Shown here one piece after another: positions 15,895-25,637 of a stretch of DNA of 64,000 nucleotides. The DNA comes from Flavobacterium sp. (GTDB lineage: Bacteria; Bacteroidota; Bacteroidia; Flavobacteriales; Flavobacteriaceae): contig NZ_JBCNKR010000006.1 of NCBI RefSeq assembly GCF_039595935.1, positions 2,266,001 through 2,330,000 on the forward strand. Reading direction: 5' to 3'. Position 1 is the stretch's first letter. Each line of letters begins with the position of its first letter. Position numbers and translations under genes: made by a program. The notes beneath the pieces are model-generated. The model saw only the letters and a program-made list of their open reading frames with translations, did not search any database and was not told the DNA's origin.

Positions 15895-16863
15895 TTATTC
15901 GTATTTGGCTTTACGTTTTCTTTCTTTTTCCTGATAATCTATATTTTCTTTATTATCAGAGTTTTTCTTTGCTCTGTCTTTGTTTTTATTGGCAATTTGT
16001 TTTTCCTTATACCAGCCGTCATAACGCCATGAAAAACCAACTCCGCCATATAAAATAGAAGGAGTGTTTTTAAAGTTTGTACTTATAGAAGCATCAACCT
16101 GCATATTTGGAGATAACAAATAAGCCGCACCGCCACGAACAATAGCATCGCTGTAAAAGTCACTTTTATAGCCTTGATTTTCAACAAAACCAGACCATTT
16201 GTCGTTAAATCCGTGCGTTAAAGTTAAGATGTATCCATAACTAGGATAATCTGTTCCAATATAATCAGCAATAATATTGGTTACGAAAACCCATCTTCCG
16301 CCGCCAAATAAGTTTTGAGTTACCAAAGCAACTTTTGGAGAAATATCCCCATTTGGAGAAAAATAATAAGGATTGTCAGCACCAACAAAATTAGCTCCTG
16401 CAAAGATCGAAACGGCCGGAATTAATTCACGCCATTTAAAACTATGGTTGGCTTTGTAACTGTAAATATTAGGTTCATCTTTATAATTTTTATAAGGATC
16501 ATAAATTAAATATTTGGCACCTAAAACAGTTTGTCTAAAGTTATTTTTTTTATAAGAAGTATAAGGAGTGTCGAAGTTTTCCATTTGATACTGAACATCC
16601 AGAATAAATTCTAATTGTTCTAAAAAAGCACCATATCTAACACTTAGATCAGTACCAAAACCGGTAGCGTCATAATCTAACAAATCATGTTTTTCTTTAA
16701 TTCCATAAACGCCAATTTCGGCCTGAATTACTGATTTTCCAACTGCATAAGCAGACATTGTTTCGCCCGGACGGTTCGAATTGATCACATCAGTATACTG
16801 TGCGAAGAAAATTTGTGGTATAAAATAAAGAGATAAAAAGAGTAAGTTTTTAATTTTCAACAT
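15895..16863 (-). CDS. Outer-membrane beta-barrel protein (MetA-pathway phenol-degradation-like transporter)
   Basis: 322 residues: a signal peptide (to FFAQ), then alternating amphipathic strands with aromatic girdles, as in an outer-membrane barrel. The opening NSNRPGETMSAYAVGKSVIQAE and the closing strands GGAAYLLSPNMQVDASIS and SILYGGVGFSWRYD fit the PF13557-type transporter family common in Bacteroidetes. The last 35 residues are a charged Lys/Glu/Asp tail after the barrel, unusual for a protein whose last strand normally ends in Phe, and probably periplasmic or disordered. What it transports is unknown. Confidence 0.7.
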   Translation of the reverse strand: MLKIKNLLFLSLYFIPQIFFAQYTDVINSNRPGETMSAYAVGKSVIQAEIGVYGIKEKHDLLDYDATGFGTDLSVRYGAFLEQLEFILDVQYQMENFDTPYTSYKKNNFRQTVLGAKYLIYDPYKNYKDEPNIYSYKANHSFKWRELIPAVSIFAGANFVGADNPYYFSPNGDISPKVALVTQNLFGGGRWVFVTNIIADYIGTDYPSYGYILTLTHGFNDKWSGFVENQGYKSDFYSDAIVRGGAAYLLSPNMQVDASISTNFKNTPSILYGGVGFSWRYDGWYKEKQIANKNKDRAKKNSDNKENIDYQEKERKRKAKYE

Positions 16864-16988
16864 AAATGTATTTTTTGATTAAAAAGCTATAACGTATTTC
16901 AAATGTACTATATTTTATTATTTATTTAAGATTCATATTTTATTTTTAAACAACGGATTTACTAATTTTGGAAAAAAATTATTTGATC

Positions 16989-17279
16989 ATGCAAGAAGCA
17001 TCTTTTACAAATTTGGTTAAAACGATAATATGGATTATTGCGTTTTATTATATTTTTAAATTTTTAGCTCAAATCTTTTTGCCTGTATTGGTTAAAAAAG
17101 CAGTTGAAAAGGCAGGAGAAAATTTTCAGAAACAACAACAGCAGCAATATAGCCAGGACACTTGGCAAAAAACTCGTAACAGCAGCAACGACGAAATAAT
17201 CATCGATACAACAAACGCTAAAAAATCGCGTGAGACCAAAAAAGTTGGGGATTATGTTGATTACGAAGAAATAGATTAA
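16989..17279 (+). CDS. Small membrane-anchored protein, DUF4834-like
   Basis: 96 residues from the ATG at 16989; an in-frame TTG at 16968 is less likely because it overlaps a TAATTTTG (16963-16970) that looks like a -7 promoter element. One membrane segment lies at about residues 8-27. A Lys/Gln-rich, probably coiled and disordered cytosolic region follows, and it ends in KVGDYVDYEEID. The conserved acidic C-terminal motif and length match the DUF4834 family of Bacteroidetes. It is 50 bases upstream of the YfhO-like gene and probably in the same unit. Function unknown. Confidence 0.7.
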   Translation: MQEASFTNLVKTIIWIIAFYYIFKFLAQIFLPVLVKKAVEKAGENFQKQQQQQYSQDTWQKTRNSSNDEIIIDTTNAKKSRETKKVGDYVDYEEID

Positions 17280-17329
17280 GTTTGCATCCTAAACAAACAG
17301 GATTCATCATTTAACCAAACCAGCCAAAA

Positions 17330-19777
17330 TTGAAAATAGTAAATAAATTCTATCCGCATGCCCTTGTAATTCTGGGCTTTATTCTCGTATCATTAATTTA
17401 TTTTTATCCAGTTCTGCAGGGAAGACAAATCTACCAGTCGGATATTGCTCAATATACCGGAATGGCTAAAGAGCAAAATGATTTTAGAGCAGCAGAACAT
17501 ACAGAACCGTACTGGACAAATTCAGCTTTTGGCGGAATGCCGACTTATCAGCTGGGAGCAAATTATCCAAATGATTTTGTGGGTAAAATAGATGATGTTT
17601 TACGTTTTTTACCACGTCCGGCGGATTATTTATTTCTATATTCCTTAGGCTTTTATGGATTGTTATTAGTTTTAAAAACAGATCCTTTAAAAGCATTTAT
17701 TGGCGCAGTTGCCTTTGGTTTTTCTACTTATTTGATTATCATTCTGGGAGTTGGTCATAATGCCAAAGCACATGCGATTGCTTATATGCCTTTGGTAATA
17801 GCCGGATTTATACTCGTTTTTCAGAAAAAATATATTTGGGGAGGTTTGCTCACCATGTTTGCGGTTGCATTAGAAGTTAATGCCAACCACTTTCAAATGA
17901 CCTATTATTTATTGATTTTCTTATTGATTCTTTCGGGTTATTTTACTTTTGGTTTTATAAAAAATAAAGAATACAAACCGCTTTTAACTGCTATTGGAAC
18001 TTTGGCTGTAGCCGGAATTTTTGCAATTGGTGCCAATGCAGGAAACTTATTAGCGACAAGTGAATATGCTAAGTTTAGTACAAGAAGCAACAGCGAATTA
18101 ACTTTTAATCCGGACGGAACTAAAAAAGAAAACGAAAATGCTTTAAGCCGTGAATATATCACAGAATATAGTTACGGAATTGCAGAAAGTTTCAATCTTA
18201 TTGCACCAAGACTTTTTGGTGGTTCAAATCATGAAAATGTAGGCAAAGACAGTAGTATGTATCAGTTTATGATGGATCATAATGTACCGTCTGATAAAGC
18301 TGAAAACTTTGTTTCCGGAATGCCAACTTATTGGGGCGATCAGCCTATTGTGGCTGCTCCGGCTTATATAGGAGTTGTAGTGTTCTTTTTAGCTGTTCTG
18401 GCTTTGTTTATTGATGATAGAAAAATTAAATATGTTTTCCTTTCCGGAGTATTATTTTCATTAATACTTTCCTGGGGAAAAAATTTCTCTTTGCTGACTG
18501 ACTTCTTTATAGATTACGTTCCGATGTATGATAAATTTAGAGCAGTTTCGTCTATTCAGGTAATTTTAGAATTGTGTTTCCCTGTTTTAGCCGTAATGGG
18601 AATTCAATCTTTCTTTAAAGCAAAAGACGAGCCTAAATTACAGCAAAAAGCACTTGTTCAAACAGGAGTTTTTGCGTTAGGAGTTATTATAATTTTAGTA
18701 ATTGCAAAAGGATTTTTCCATTTTACAACAAGCGGAGATGATTTTTGGCTTCAACAATACGGACAAGAATTTGTTGATGTTATAATAGAAGATAGAAAAA
18801 GCCTTTATTCTGCAGATTTACTTCGTTCAGGATTCTTTATCGTAGTAACATTTGGAGTTTTATGGTTGTTCATTAAAAATAAGTTTTCACAAACTACAGC
18901 TCTTGTAATTGTTGCTCTTTTAATGATTTTCGATTTATTCTTTGTAGATAAAAAATACGTTTCAGCAAAAGATTTTGTGAGTCCGGTTCAGATTGCAGCT
19001 CCGTTTCAGGAAAGCCCTGCCGATGCTAAAATTTTAGAAGATACAACGCATTACAGAGTTTTTGATATGGATGGAAACATGTCTAGCGCGACAGCTTCTT
19101 ATTTCCATCATTCAATTGGAGGTTATCATGCCGCAAAACCAAGAAGAATGCAGCAATTATTTGATTACCAAATAGCAAATAAAACCAAAGGAATGAACTT
19201 AGAAATACTTAATATGTTAAACGTTAAGTATGTACTTCGAGCTGATTCTACAGGTATGCCTATACCATCAATTAATCCAGATGCAAATGGAAACGCCTGG
19301 TTCGTAAGATCAGTTAAACTGGTAAATAAACCAGACGATGTAATGAAAGCTTTAGATCATCTTGATACTAAACATGTGGCCGTTTTCAATGTTCGCGAAC
19401 ATGAAGGCAAATTCAGAAATGCCCGCATGAAAAAAGAATGGGATACAACCGGTACAATAAAAGTAGTTCAGTACAAGCCAAATTACATTAAATACGAATC
19501 TAATAATGCTAAAGATGGTTTAGCGGTTTTCTCTGAGATCTATTATAAAAATGGCTGGAATGCTTATATCGACGGACAATTAACAGATCATTTCCCTGTT
19601 GATTATGTTTTAAGAGCTATGGAAATTCCGGGTGGAAAACATACCATCGAATTTAAATTTGAGCCTCAGGTTATAAAAACGGGAGGAACAATCAATTTAA
19701 TTAGTTCGATTGGAATGTTCCTGCTTCTGGCTGGTGGAATTTATTTTGAAAGAAAGAGATTTAAAGGAGAAAATTAG
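17330..19777 (+). CDS. YfhO-family integral membrane protein
   Basis: 815 residues starting with a TTG at 17330; no ATG is better placed and the signal-anchor starts immediately. About 12-14 membrane helices fill residues 1-540, with a large loop after the first helix that includes QSDIAQYTGMAKEQNDFRA and TNSAFGGMPTY, the loop typical of GT-C-fold proteins. A C-terminal soluble domain (about 560-780) is followed by a last membrane helix. YfhO-like proteins of Firmicutes add sugars to lipoteichoic acid; in Bacteroidetes the role is open but probably glycosyl transfer from a lipid carrier. Its position before a glycosyltransferase and a flippase supports envelope glycan work. Confidence 0.85.
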   Translation: MKIVNKFYPHALVILGFILVSLIYFYPVLQGRQIYQSDIAQYTGMAKEQNDFRAAEHTEPYWTNSAFGGMPTYQLGANYPNDFVGKIDDVLRFLPRPADYLFLYSLGFYGLLLVLKTDPLKAFIGAVAFGFSTYLIIILGVGHNAKAHAIAYMPLVIAGFILVFQKKYIWGGLLTMFAVALEVNANHFQMTYYLLIFLLILSGYFTFGFIKNKEYKPLLTAIGTLAVAGIFAIGANAGNLLATSEYAKFSTRSNSELTFNPDGTKKENENALSREYITEYSYGIAESFNLIAPRLFGGSNHENVGKDSSMYQFMMDHNVPSDKAENFVSGMPTYWGDQPIVAAPAYIGVVVFFLAVLALFIDDRKIKYVFLSGVLFSLILSWGKNFSLLTDFFIDYVPMYDKFRAVSSIQVILELCFPVLAVMGIQSFFKAKDEPKLQQKALVQTGVFALGVIIILVIAKGFFHFTTSGDDFWLQQYGQEFVDVIIEDRKSLYSADLLRSGFFIVVTFGVLWLFIKNKFSQTTALVIVALLMIFDLFFVDKKYVSAKDFVSPVQIAAPFQESPADAKILEDTTHYRVFDMDGNMSSATASYFHHSIGGYHAAKPRRMQQLFDYQIANKTKGMNLEILNMLNVKYVLRADSTGMPIPSINPDANGNAWFVRSVKLVNKPDDVMKALDHLDTKHVAVFNVREHEGKFRNARMKKEWDTTGTIKVVQYKPNYIKYESNNAKDGLAVFSEIYYKNGWNAYIDGQLTDHFPVDYVLRAMEIPGGKHTIEFKFEPQVIKTGGTINLISSIGMFLLLAGGIYFERKRFKGEN

Positions 19778-19812
19778 ATTTTTTGATTTAAATGTTACCA
19801 TTAATCATTTTG

Positions 19813-19820
19813 TATCTTTG
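19813..19820 (+). promoter_or_regulatory. Possible -7 promoter element for the small ORF/nucleotidyltransferase pair
   Basis: TATCTTTG fits TAnnTTTG and sits 25 bases before the ATG at 19845. No TTG is found at 17-23 bases upstream, so only half of the promoter is supported. Confidence 0.4.
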
Positions 19821-19844
19821 TATTGTATTTTAAAAAACTAAGCA

Positions 19845-20009
19845 ATGAAAAATAATGTGTTAAGTTTTGGTACTCCACAAGAATTAGAAGCTAAAAGAAT
19901 AGCAGAAATCAAGGCGCTTTCTTATTTAGAAAGATTAGAGCGATTGATGGCGATTATTAAGGTTTCTTACACTTTAAAAACAGCTAAAATAATTCGATCT
20001 AAAAAATAA
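19845..20009 (+). CDS. 54-residue protein coupled to a nucleotidyltransferase gene
   Basis: A short open frame with a normal ATG, a candidate -7 element 25 bases upstream, and a stop codon that overlaps the ATG of the next gene by one base (TAATG at 20007-20011). The product is a charged, probably helical peptide: KRIAEIKALSYLERLERLM in the centre and a basic C-terminus (KIIRSKK). The coupling strongly supports that it is translated. No family recognised. A role as antitoxin or partner of the nucleotidyltransferase is an inference from the arrangement alone. Confidence 0.6.
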   Translation: MKNNVLSFGTPQELEAKRIAEIKALSYLERLERLMAIIKVSYTLKTAKIIRSKK

Positions 20010-20473
20010 TGGATGAGCAAATAATTGCCATTTGGAATAGTTTTTTTGAAAACAAAGTTAGGTATATAACTATTGGTGGATTTGCTGTAAATATATATGG
20101 TTATAATAGAAATACTGGAGATATTGATATTTATCTTGAGGACACTATTGAAAATAGGGTTAACTTAAGAAAAGCACTAAAATCGATTAATTTAGGAGAC
20201 TTTGAGACGATAGAGACGATGCAGTTTATTCCAGGATGGACAGATTTTTTATTGAATTATGGTTTAAGGCTTGATATAATGACCGTAGTTAAAGGTTTAG
20301 AAGATAAATCATTTGCATCTTTGTTGGAAGATGCCACTGTGGTGATGATAGATGAAACTCCAGTTTATTTTATTGATTATGATAATTTGATTATCGCAAA
20401 AAAAGCTTCAAACAGACCTAAGGATATATTAGATATTGAAGAGCTAGGAAAATTGAATAATGAAAAAGAATAA
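20009..20473 (+). CDS. Nucleotidyltransferase-fold protein (AbiEii/DUF6036-like)
   Basis: 154 residues with the minimal nucleotidyltransferase signature: GG at 23-24 in TIGGFAVNIYG, then RNTGDIDIYLED with Asp38 and Asp40 as the metal-binding pair. A third acidic residue is probably in LRLDIMTVV near residue 93. This layout fits stand-alone nucleotidyltransferases such as AbiEii toxins and DUF6036 proteins. These modify RNA or protein, and several act in toxin-antitoxin or phage-defence pairs. It is translationally coupled to the 54-residue frame just upstream. The catalytic residues look intact. Target unknown. Confidence 0.8.
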   Translation: MDEQIIAIWNSFFENKVRYITIGGFAVNIYGYNRNTGDIDIYLEDTIENRVNLRKALKSINLGDFETIETMQFIPGWTDFLLNYGLRLDIMTVVKGLEDKSFASLLEDATVVMIDETPVYFIDYDNLIIAKKASNRPKDILDIEELGKLNNEKE

Positions 20474-20512
20474 AAAATATAGTTGTAAAACTAATTTATA
20501 GAAATAAAATAA

Positions 20513-21796
20513 TTGGAACAAAAAAAGCTCTTAATTATAACATATTACTTTCCTCCTGCAGGTGGGCCGGGAGTACAGCGCTGGTTGAAATTTGTAAAAT
20601 ATCTGCCGGATTTTGATGTTCAGCCTATTGTTTATATTCCGGAAAATCCAACTTATCCAATTGTTGATGAAGGTTTAGTGAGCGAAATATCAGATAAAGT
20701 AATTGTTCTAAAAAATAAAATCTGGGAGCCTTATCAACTGGCTTCTGTTTTTTCAAAAAATAAAACCAAGAAAATCAGTTCAGGAATTTTTCCGCATAAA
20801 AAAAAGCAGACCTTTTTAGATAAAGCGTTTTTATGGGTAAGAGGGAACTTATTTATTCCGGACGCCCGTGTATTTTGGGTAAAGCCTTCTGTTTCTTATC
20901 TTGAGAAATATATCAAAGAAAATAATATTGACACCATTGTAACTTCGGGACCGCCGCATAGTCTGCATTTAATTGGTTTAGAATTAAAAGAAAAACTAAA
21001 CGTAAAATGGTTTGCCGATTTCCGAGATCCATGGACAACAATTGGTTATCACAAAGCGTTACGTTTATCATCTTATGCATCTAAAAAACATAAAAAATTA
21101 GAGCATAAAGTGCTTAATTCTGCCGATACCATTATTGTTACCAGTAAAACTACAAAAGCTGAATTTGAAGCCATTACAACAAAGCCAATTTCAGTAATTA
21201 CTAACGGTTACGATATAGAAAAAGTGGAGAAGCAAACTCTGGATACAAAATTTACACTTGCTCATATTGGTTCATTTTTATCAGACAGAAACCCACAATT
21301 TTTATGGGAATGTTTGGTCGAATTACTTAATGAAGTTTCTGATTTTAAAACGCATTTAGAAATTAAACTAATTGGAGCTGTAAGTCAGGAAGTTTTAGAT
21401 GCTATCAATGAATTCAAATTAAACGATTATTTGAATCTTTTAGGATATGTTTCGCATAACGAAGCTATTGCGCATCAAAAAAAGTCTCAGGTTTTGCTTT
21501 TAATCGAAATAAATTCAGAAGATACTAAAAGTATTATTCCGGGAAAATTATTTGAATATATGGTCTCAAATCGCCCAATACTTGCGATTGGACCTAATGG
21601 TTCTGATTTTGCAGATATTATAAAAGAAACCAATACAGGAGTATTTTTTGATTATTCAGAAAAAGCGAAGCTAAAAAGTGTAATTTTGGACTTTTATAAT
21701 CAATTTCTGGAAGGAAAATTACAAGCAAATGGTGTTGGTTTACAGCAATATTCACGAAAAAACCTTACCAAACAATTAGCACAATTGATTCATTAA
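20513..21796 (+). CDS. Glycosyltransferase family 4-type protein
   Basis: 427 residues from a TTG at 20513, giving the typical start LLIITYYFPPAGGPGVQRW. The sequence has the two-Rossmann GT-B layout: the N-terminal domain includes WFADFRDPWTT. The C-terminal nucleotide-sugar domain has the ITNGYD motif and a donor-binding segment SIIPGKLFEYMVSNRPILAIGP, where the E of FEY matches the usual GT4 Glu. It sits just before a flippase gene, suggesting cell-surface polysaccharide or glycan synthesis. The sugar cannot be named. Confidence 0.88.
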   Translation: MEQKKLLIITYYFPPAGGPGVQRWLKFVKYLPDFDVQPIVYIPENPTYPIVDEGLVSEISDKVIVLKNKIWEPYQLASVFSKNKTKKISSGIFPHKKKQTFLDKAFLWVRGNLFIPDARVFWVKPSVSYLEKYIKENNIDTIVTSGPPHSLHLIGLELKEKLNVKWFADFRDPWTTIGYHKALRLSSYASKKHKKLEHKVLNSADTIIVTSKTTKAEFEAITTKPISVITNGYDIEKVEKQTLDTKFTLAHIGSFLSDRNPQFLWECLVELLNEVSDFKTHLEIKLIGAVSQEVLDAINEFKLNDYLNLLGYVSHNEAIAHQKKSQVLLLIEINSEDTKSIIPGKLFEYMVSNRPILAIGPNGSDFADIIKETNTGVFFDYSEKAKLKSVILDFYNQFLEGKLQANGVGLQQYSRKNLTKQLAQLIH

Positions 21797-21874
21797 AATA
21801 ATAATTTCAAAAAATAAAAAGAGAGCAGAAAATCAAAAATCTAAACTCTACAATCTAAACTCTGCAATCAAAAA

Positions 21875-23344
21875 ATGGGTATTGTCTTAAACCAGTCTTT
21901 TAAAAACACCATAATTACATATATAGGCTTTGGAATTGGAGCCATTAACACACTTTATTTATATCCTGTTTTTTTAGGCGCCACTTTTTATGGTTTAACG
22001 AATTATATCACATCTGCTGCAAATGTTATTATGCCTTTGTTTGCAATTGGAATGCAAAATACTTTGGTTAAATTTTATTCGCAGTACCAAACAGATGAAG
22101 AAAAATCCCGTTTTTTATCCTTTACGGTTTTATTTCCGTTACTATTAATAATTCCGCTTTTGCTTATTGGTCTTGTTTTTTATGATGAGATTATATTCTT
22201 TGTATCAAAAAAGAATGCGATTGTAAAAAGTTATATCTGGTTAATACCATTTATAGGGCTTTGTATGGCTTATTTTGAAATATTTTATGCCTGGCTCCGT
22301 GTAAATATGCATTCCGTTTTTGGAAACTTTATTAAAGAAGTAGGTTTACGATTGTTTTCATTATTTCTATTGATAGGCGTTTATTACGATTGGCTCAGTG
22401 TTGAAGGTTTTGTGTACGCAACAGCTGTTTTATACTTTTTGGCATTTCTGGTAACGATGTTATACGCATTTAGTATTCAAAAGCCAACTTTTCAGTTTAC
22501 AATACCAGTTAATACAAAAGATATATTGATATATACTTTTTATATTATTTTATCAGGAAGCGTTGCCAATTTGCTTTTAGATGGAGATAAAATGATATTG
22601 AATCAATACATGCAGATTGAAAATATTGCGTTCTATTCTGTAGCGACTTATATCGCTTTGGTAATTTCGGTTCCGAGTCGTGCGATGCATCAAATTGTAT
22701 ATCCGATTACGGCAAAATTAATGCATGAGAATAAACATGACGAATTGAATCAATTGTATAAAAAAACGTCAATTAATCTCCAGATTGTAGGCGGGTTTGT
22801 AATGCTTTGCATCTTTGTGAATATTAATCAGTTATACGAATTGGTTCCAAAGGAATACAGCGGTGGTATTGCAGTTGTATTTATGATTGGATTGTCTAAA
22901 TATTTCGATTTAATTTTAGGAAATAATAATGCAATCATTTTTAATACTAAATATTACCGAATGGTATTGTATTTAGGACTAATGCTCGTTGTATTAACTG
23001 TAATTCTTAATATGATATTTATTCCAATTTTTGGAATTTTCGGATCAGCTTTTGCAACTTTATTATCCATTACTCTGTATAGTTTGGCCAAACTGCTTTT
23101 TGTTGTTAAAAAACTTCAGTTATATCCTTTCACCAAAGAAACACTTTCGTCAATGCTGTTGACTTTTGTTTTGTTTTTGGTTTTTTATTTCTGGGAGTTT
23201 CCATTTTTTCAGCTTATCAGCATAGCCTTAAAATCAATTTTGGTGACTATTTTATACGTTTACCTGAATTATAAGTTTAATATTTCTCCTGATATTAATA
23301 AGGTAATTGATAACATTTTCAGAAAAATCGGAATAAAAATCTAA
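21875..23344 (+). CDS. Polysaccharide flippase (Wzx/MATE-like oligosaccharide exporter)
   Basis: 489 residues with about 14 hydrophobic helices spread over the whole length and few long loops, as in the polysaccharide biosynthesis (PF01943/MVF-like) family. Features are the N-terminal NTIITYIGFGIGAIN, the ATFYGLTNYITSAANVIMPL segment and the central helix break near LLDGDKMILNQYM. It would move lipid-linked oligosaccharides across the inner membrane. The preceding intergenic bases contain tandem words (ATCTAAACTCT and AATCTAAACTC at about 21838-21862). It is probably cotranscribed with the glycosyltransferase. Confidence 0.85.
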   Translation: MGIVLNQSFKNTIITYIGFGIGAINTLYLYPVFLGATFYGLTNYITSAANVIMPLFAIGMQNTLVKFYSQYQTDEEKSRFLSFTVLFPLLLIIPLLLIGLVFYDEIIFFVSKKNAIVKSYIWLIPFIGLCMAYFEIFYAWLRVNMHSVFGNFIKEVGLRLFSLFLLIGVYYDWLSVEGFVYATAVLYFLAFLVTMLYAFSIQKPTFQFTIPVNTKDILIYTFYIILSGSVANLLLDGDKMILNQYMQIENIAFYSVATYIALVISVPSRAMHQIVYPITAKLMHENKHDELNQLYKKTSINLQIVGGFVMLCIFVNINQLYELVPKEYSGGIAVVFMIGLSKYFDLILGNNNAIIFNTKYYRMVLYLGLMLVVLTVILNMIFIPIFGIFGSAFATLLSITLYSLAKLLFVVKKLQLYPFTKETLSSMLLTFVLFLVFYFWEFPFFQLISIALKSILVTILYVYLNYKFNISPDINKVIDNIFRKIGIKI

Positions 23345-23426
23345 AATCAAAATTAGGAAATTCAATTTCGAATCTATTTTGTTTTTATATTTGTTAGAAG
23401 TATAACTAACTTATTTCTAATTGAAT

Positions 23427-25079
23427 ATGAAAAATAAATTACTTTGTCTGTTGGTGTTTTTCGTTGGTTTAATTTGTTTTATTTCTTCTGCTCAGAATCG
23501 AATTAATGAAAATTTAGAAAAAAAAGAAGTTAAACTAAAACCTAAAGGCTTTCCTGTAGCTCCTTTTAAGGATACACTTTTTTATGTGTATAATAAAGTT
23601 GGATCATTTTCTGCTGAGAACCGTGCAAAGGCAATTACTTCCAAAATAAAATCTCTTTATGAAGATGATATTTTCAGACCAGATTCTTTAAGAATTGTTC
23701 CTTCAGATATAAGTTTCGATATTGTTTATAAAGATGATTTTATTCTGATGTCGATTTTAGAATCTGATGCAAAATCTGAAAATAAAACAGCAAATGAAAT
23801 TGCAAAACGTAATTTCACAGCAATAAAAAAAGCGGTTATCTATCAAAACGAAAATTATTCACTTTTACCTAAACGAATTGGATTTACAGCCATATTGATA
23901 CTGATTTTAAGTCTGGTTCTGTTTTTAGTATCAAAAGTTTTTAATAAAATAAAATCTTATTTTTCAAAAAGAAGAGAAACGTTTTTTAAAGGATTCAGAT
24001 ATAAAAATATCAATGTTTTAACTCCGGAAAGGCAGGAATACGTACTAATGCGTTTTATAAGTATTATCAAAATAATTGCCTTTATTTTACTGGTATATGT
24101 AACGCTTCCATTTCTTTTTAATATTTTTCCCGCAACTCATGCTTATACTACCACGATAGTAAAATGGACACTGACTCCAATAAAAGCAGCTTTTTTGGGG
24201 TTTGTTGATTTTCTGCCAAATCTCTTCACTATTATTGTGATCATTTTAATATTCAGATATTCACTTAAAATAATAAAGTTTTTTGTTGATGAAATTAATA
24301 AAGAAAACATAAAAGTGGATGGTTTTTATAGTGACTGGGCGAAACCAACATTTAATATCATTCGTTTTTTGGCGTATGCCTTTATGCTGGTAATTATTTT
24401 TCCGTATTTACCCGGTTCAGATTCAGATATTTTCAAAGGTGTTTCAGTTTTTGTAGGGATCTTATTTTCGTTAGGATCTTCAAATGCTATCGCGAATATG
24501 GTTGCCGGTTTGGTTATAACTTATATGCGTCCGTTTAAAATTGGTGATTTTATTAAAATAGGTGATGTAAGTGGAGAAGTAATCGAAAAAACAGCATTGG
24601 TAACAAGAATCAGAACACCTAAATTTGAAGATATTACGATACCTAATGCCACGATCTTATCAAGTACATCAACCAATTATTCGGCCAATACAAAACAATC
24701 AAAAGATGGTTTGTTAATTCATACAACGGTAACGATTGGTTATGATGTGCCGTGGAAAGACATTCACAAAGCACTTATAGATGCCGCTTTGAAAACAGAT
24801 ATGACAGAGAAAGAACCTGTTCCATTTGTACTTCAAACTAGTTTAGATGATTTTTATGTTTCGTATCAAATAAACGTATACACAAAGGAGCCTACGAAAC
24901 AGCCCAGAATTTACTCATCATTGCATCAAAATATTCAGGACTCTTTTAATGCTGCCGGAATTGAGATCATGTCGCCTCATTATAATGCTCTTAGAGACGG
25001 AAACACAACTACTATACCCGAAAATTATTTAAAAAGCGATTATGAACCTCCATTTTTTAATATTAAAAATAAAAGCTAG
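23427..25079 (+). CDS. MscS-family mechanosensitive ion channel
   Basis: 551 residues from the ATG at 23427. It has an N-terminal signal peptide and an extracytoplasmic segment (about 20-150), then about five membrane helices. The pore-lining helix region SSNAIANMVAGLVITYMRPF is followed by KIGDFIKIGDVSGEV, the conserved MscS beta-domain start, and the soluble vestibule with TIPNATILSSTSTNYS. MscS-like proteins open under membrane tension on osmotic downshock. The N-terminal periplasmic part resembles the larger Bacteroidetes MscS proteins and may add regulation. A TATATTTG at 23386-23393 is a candidate -7 element. Confidence 0.9.
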   Translation: MKNKLLCLLVFFVGLICFISSAQNRINENLEKKEVKLKPKGFPVAPFKDTLFYVYNKVGSFSAENRAKAITSKIKSLYEDDIFRPDSLRIVPSDISFDIVYKDDFILMSILESDAKSENKTANEIAKRNFTAIKKAVIYQNENYSLLPKRIGFTAILILILSLVLFLVSKVFNKIKSYFSKRRETFFKGFRYKNINVLTPERQEYVLMRFISIIKIIAFILLVYVTLPFLFNIFPATHAYTTTIVKWTLTPIKAAFLGFVDFLPNLFTIIVIILIFRYSLKIIKFFVDEINKENIKVDGFYSDWAKPTFNIIRFLAYAFMLVIIFPYLPGSDSDIFKGVSVFVGILFSLGSSNAIANMVAGLVITYMRPFKIGDFIKIGDVSGEVIEKTALVTRIRTPKFEDITIPNATILSSTSTNYSANTKQSKDGLLIHTTVTIGYDVPWKDIHKALIDAALKTDMTEKEPVPFVLQTSLDDFYVSYQINVYTKEPTKQPRIYSSLHQNIQDSFNAAGIEIMSPHYNALRDGNTTTIPENYLKSDYEPPFFNIKNKS

Positions 25080-25316
25080 GTTTTTTTATAACAAGTTCAA
25101 AATGTGAAAGAAATCTTAAGATTTTCGCTCATTTGTTTTGTAATTTGATTTATTACGTTTAATTTTATGTTGATTTTTATTACATCTGTTTCATTGACAA
25201 TATGAAAAATATTTCGCGAGATGCGATAAAATTCAACGCCCCCATTTTTTTTCAAGACTAAATTAGCTATCCCAATTGTTAAATTTTAAGTATCACATGC
25301 AGACAAAACCAAACAA

Positions 25317-25622
25317 ATGATTATGAAAAGCAATAAGCTAAGTCAAGAACAAAGTGTACAGGTGTTTTCTAATATGATATCTAACAAGGTTCATAACGGA
25401 TTTACACTAGAAGAGAGAAATGATGAACTACTTTTTGCAGTTCTTACAAAAGGAGGAAAAGTAGTCAACCACAGTTTAAATTTCATGATTTTTTGTTTAA
25501 CCCTCGGATTATGGTCATTTGCGTGGCTATATCTTACGCTGGAGGCATCAAAACAAAAAAAGGTATTAGTAGCCATCGATGAAGATGGTTTTCCTTTTGA
25601 AGAAAAATGTTTAGTAGCTTAG
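25317..25622 (+). CDS. Small conserved protein with one membrane segment
   Basis: 101 residues, no signal peptide. The N-terminal half is hydrophilic with alternating helix and strand (SNKVHNGFTLEERND). It is followed by a hydrophobic stretch (about 58-80, MIFCLTLGLWSFAWLYLTL) and a charged tail ending EEKCLVA. The ATG at 25317 begins MIMK; the third-codon ATG is an alternative. Upstream (25080-25316) is an AT-rich leader without clear signals. Not recognised; probably an inner-membrane protein with a cytosolic N-terminus. Confidence 0.6.
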   Translation: MIMKSNKLSQEQSVQVFSNMISNKVHNGFTLEERNDELLFAVLTKGGKVVNHSLNFMIFCLTLGLWSFAWLYLTLEASKQKKVLVAIDEDGFPFEEKCLVA

Positions 25623-25637
25623 AGCTTTAGGCTGTAA

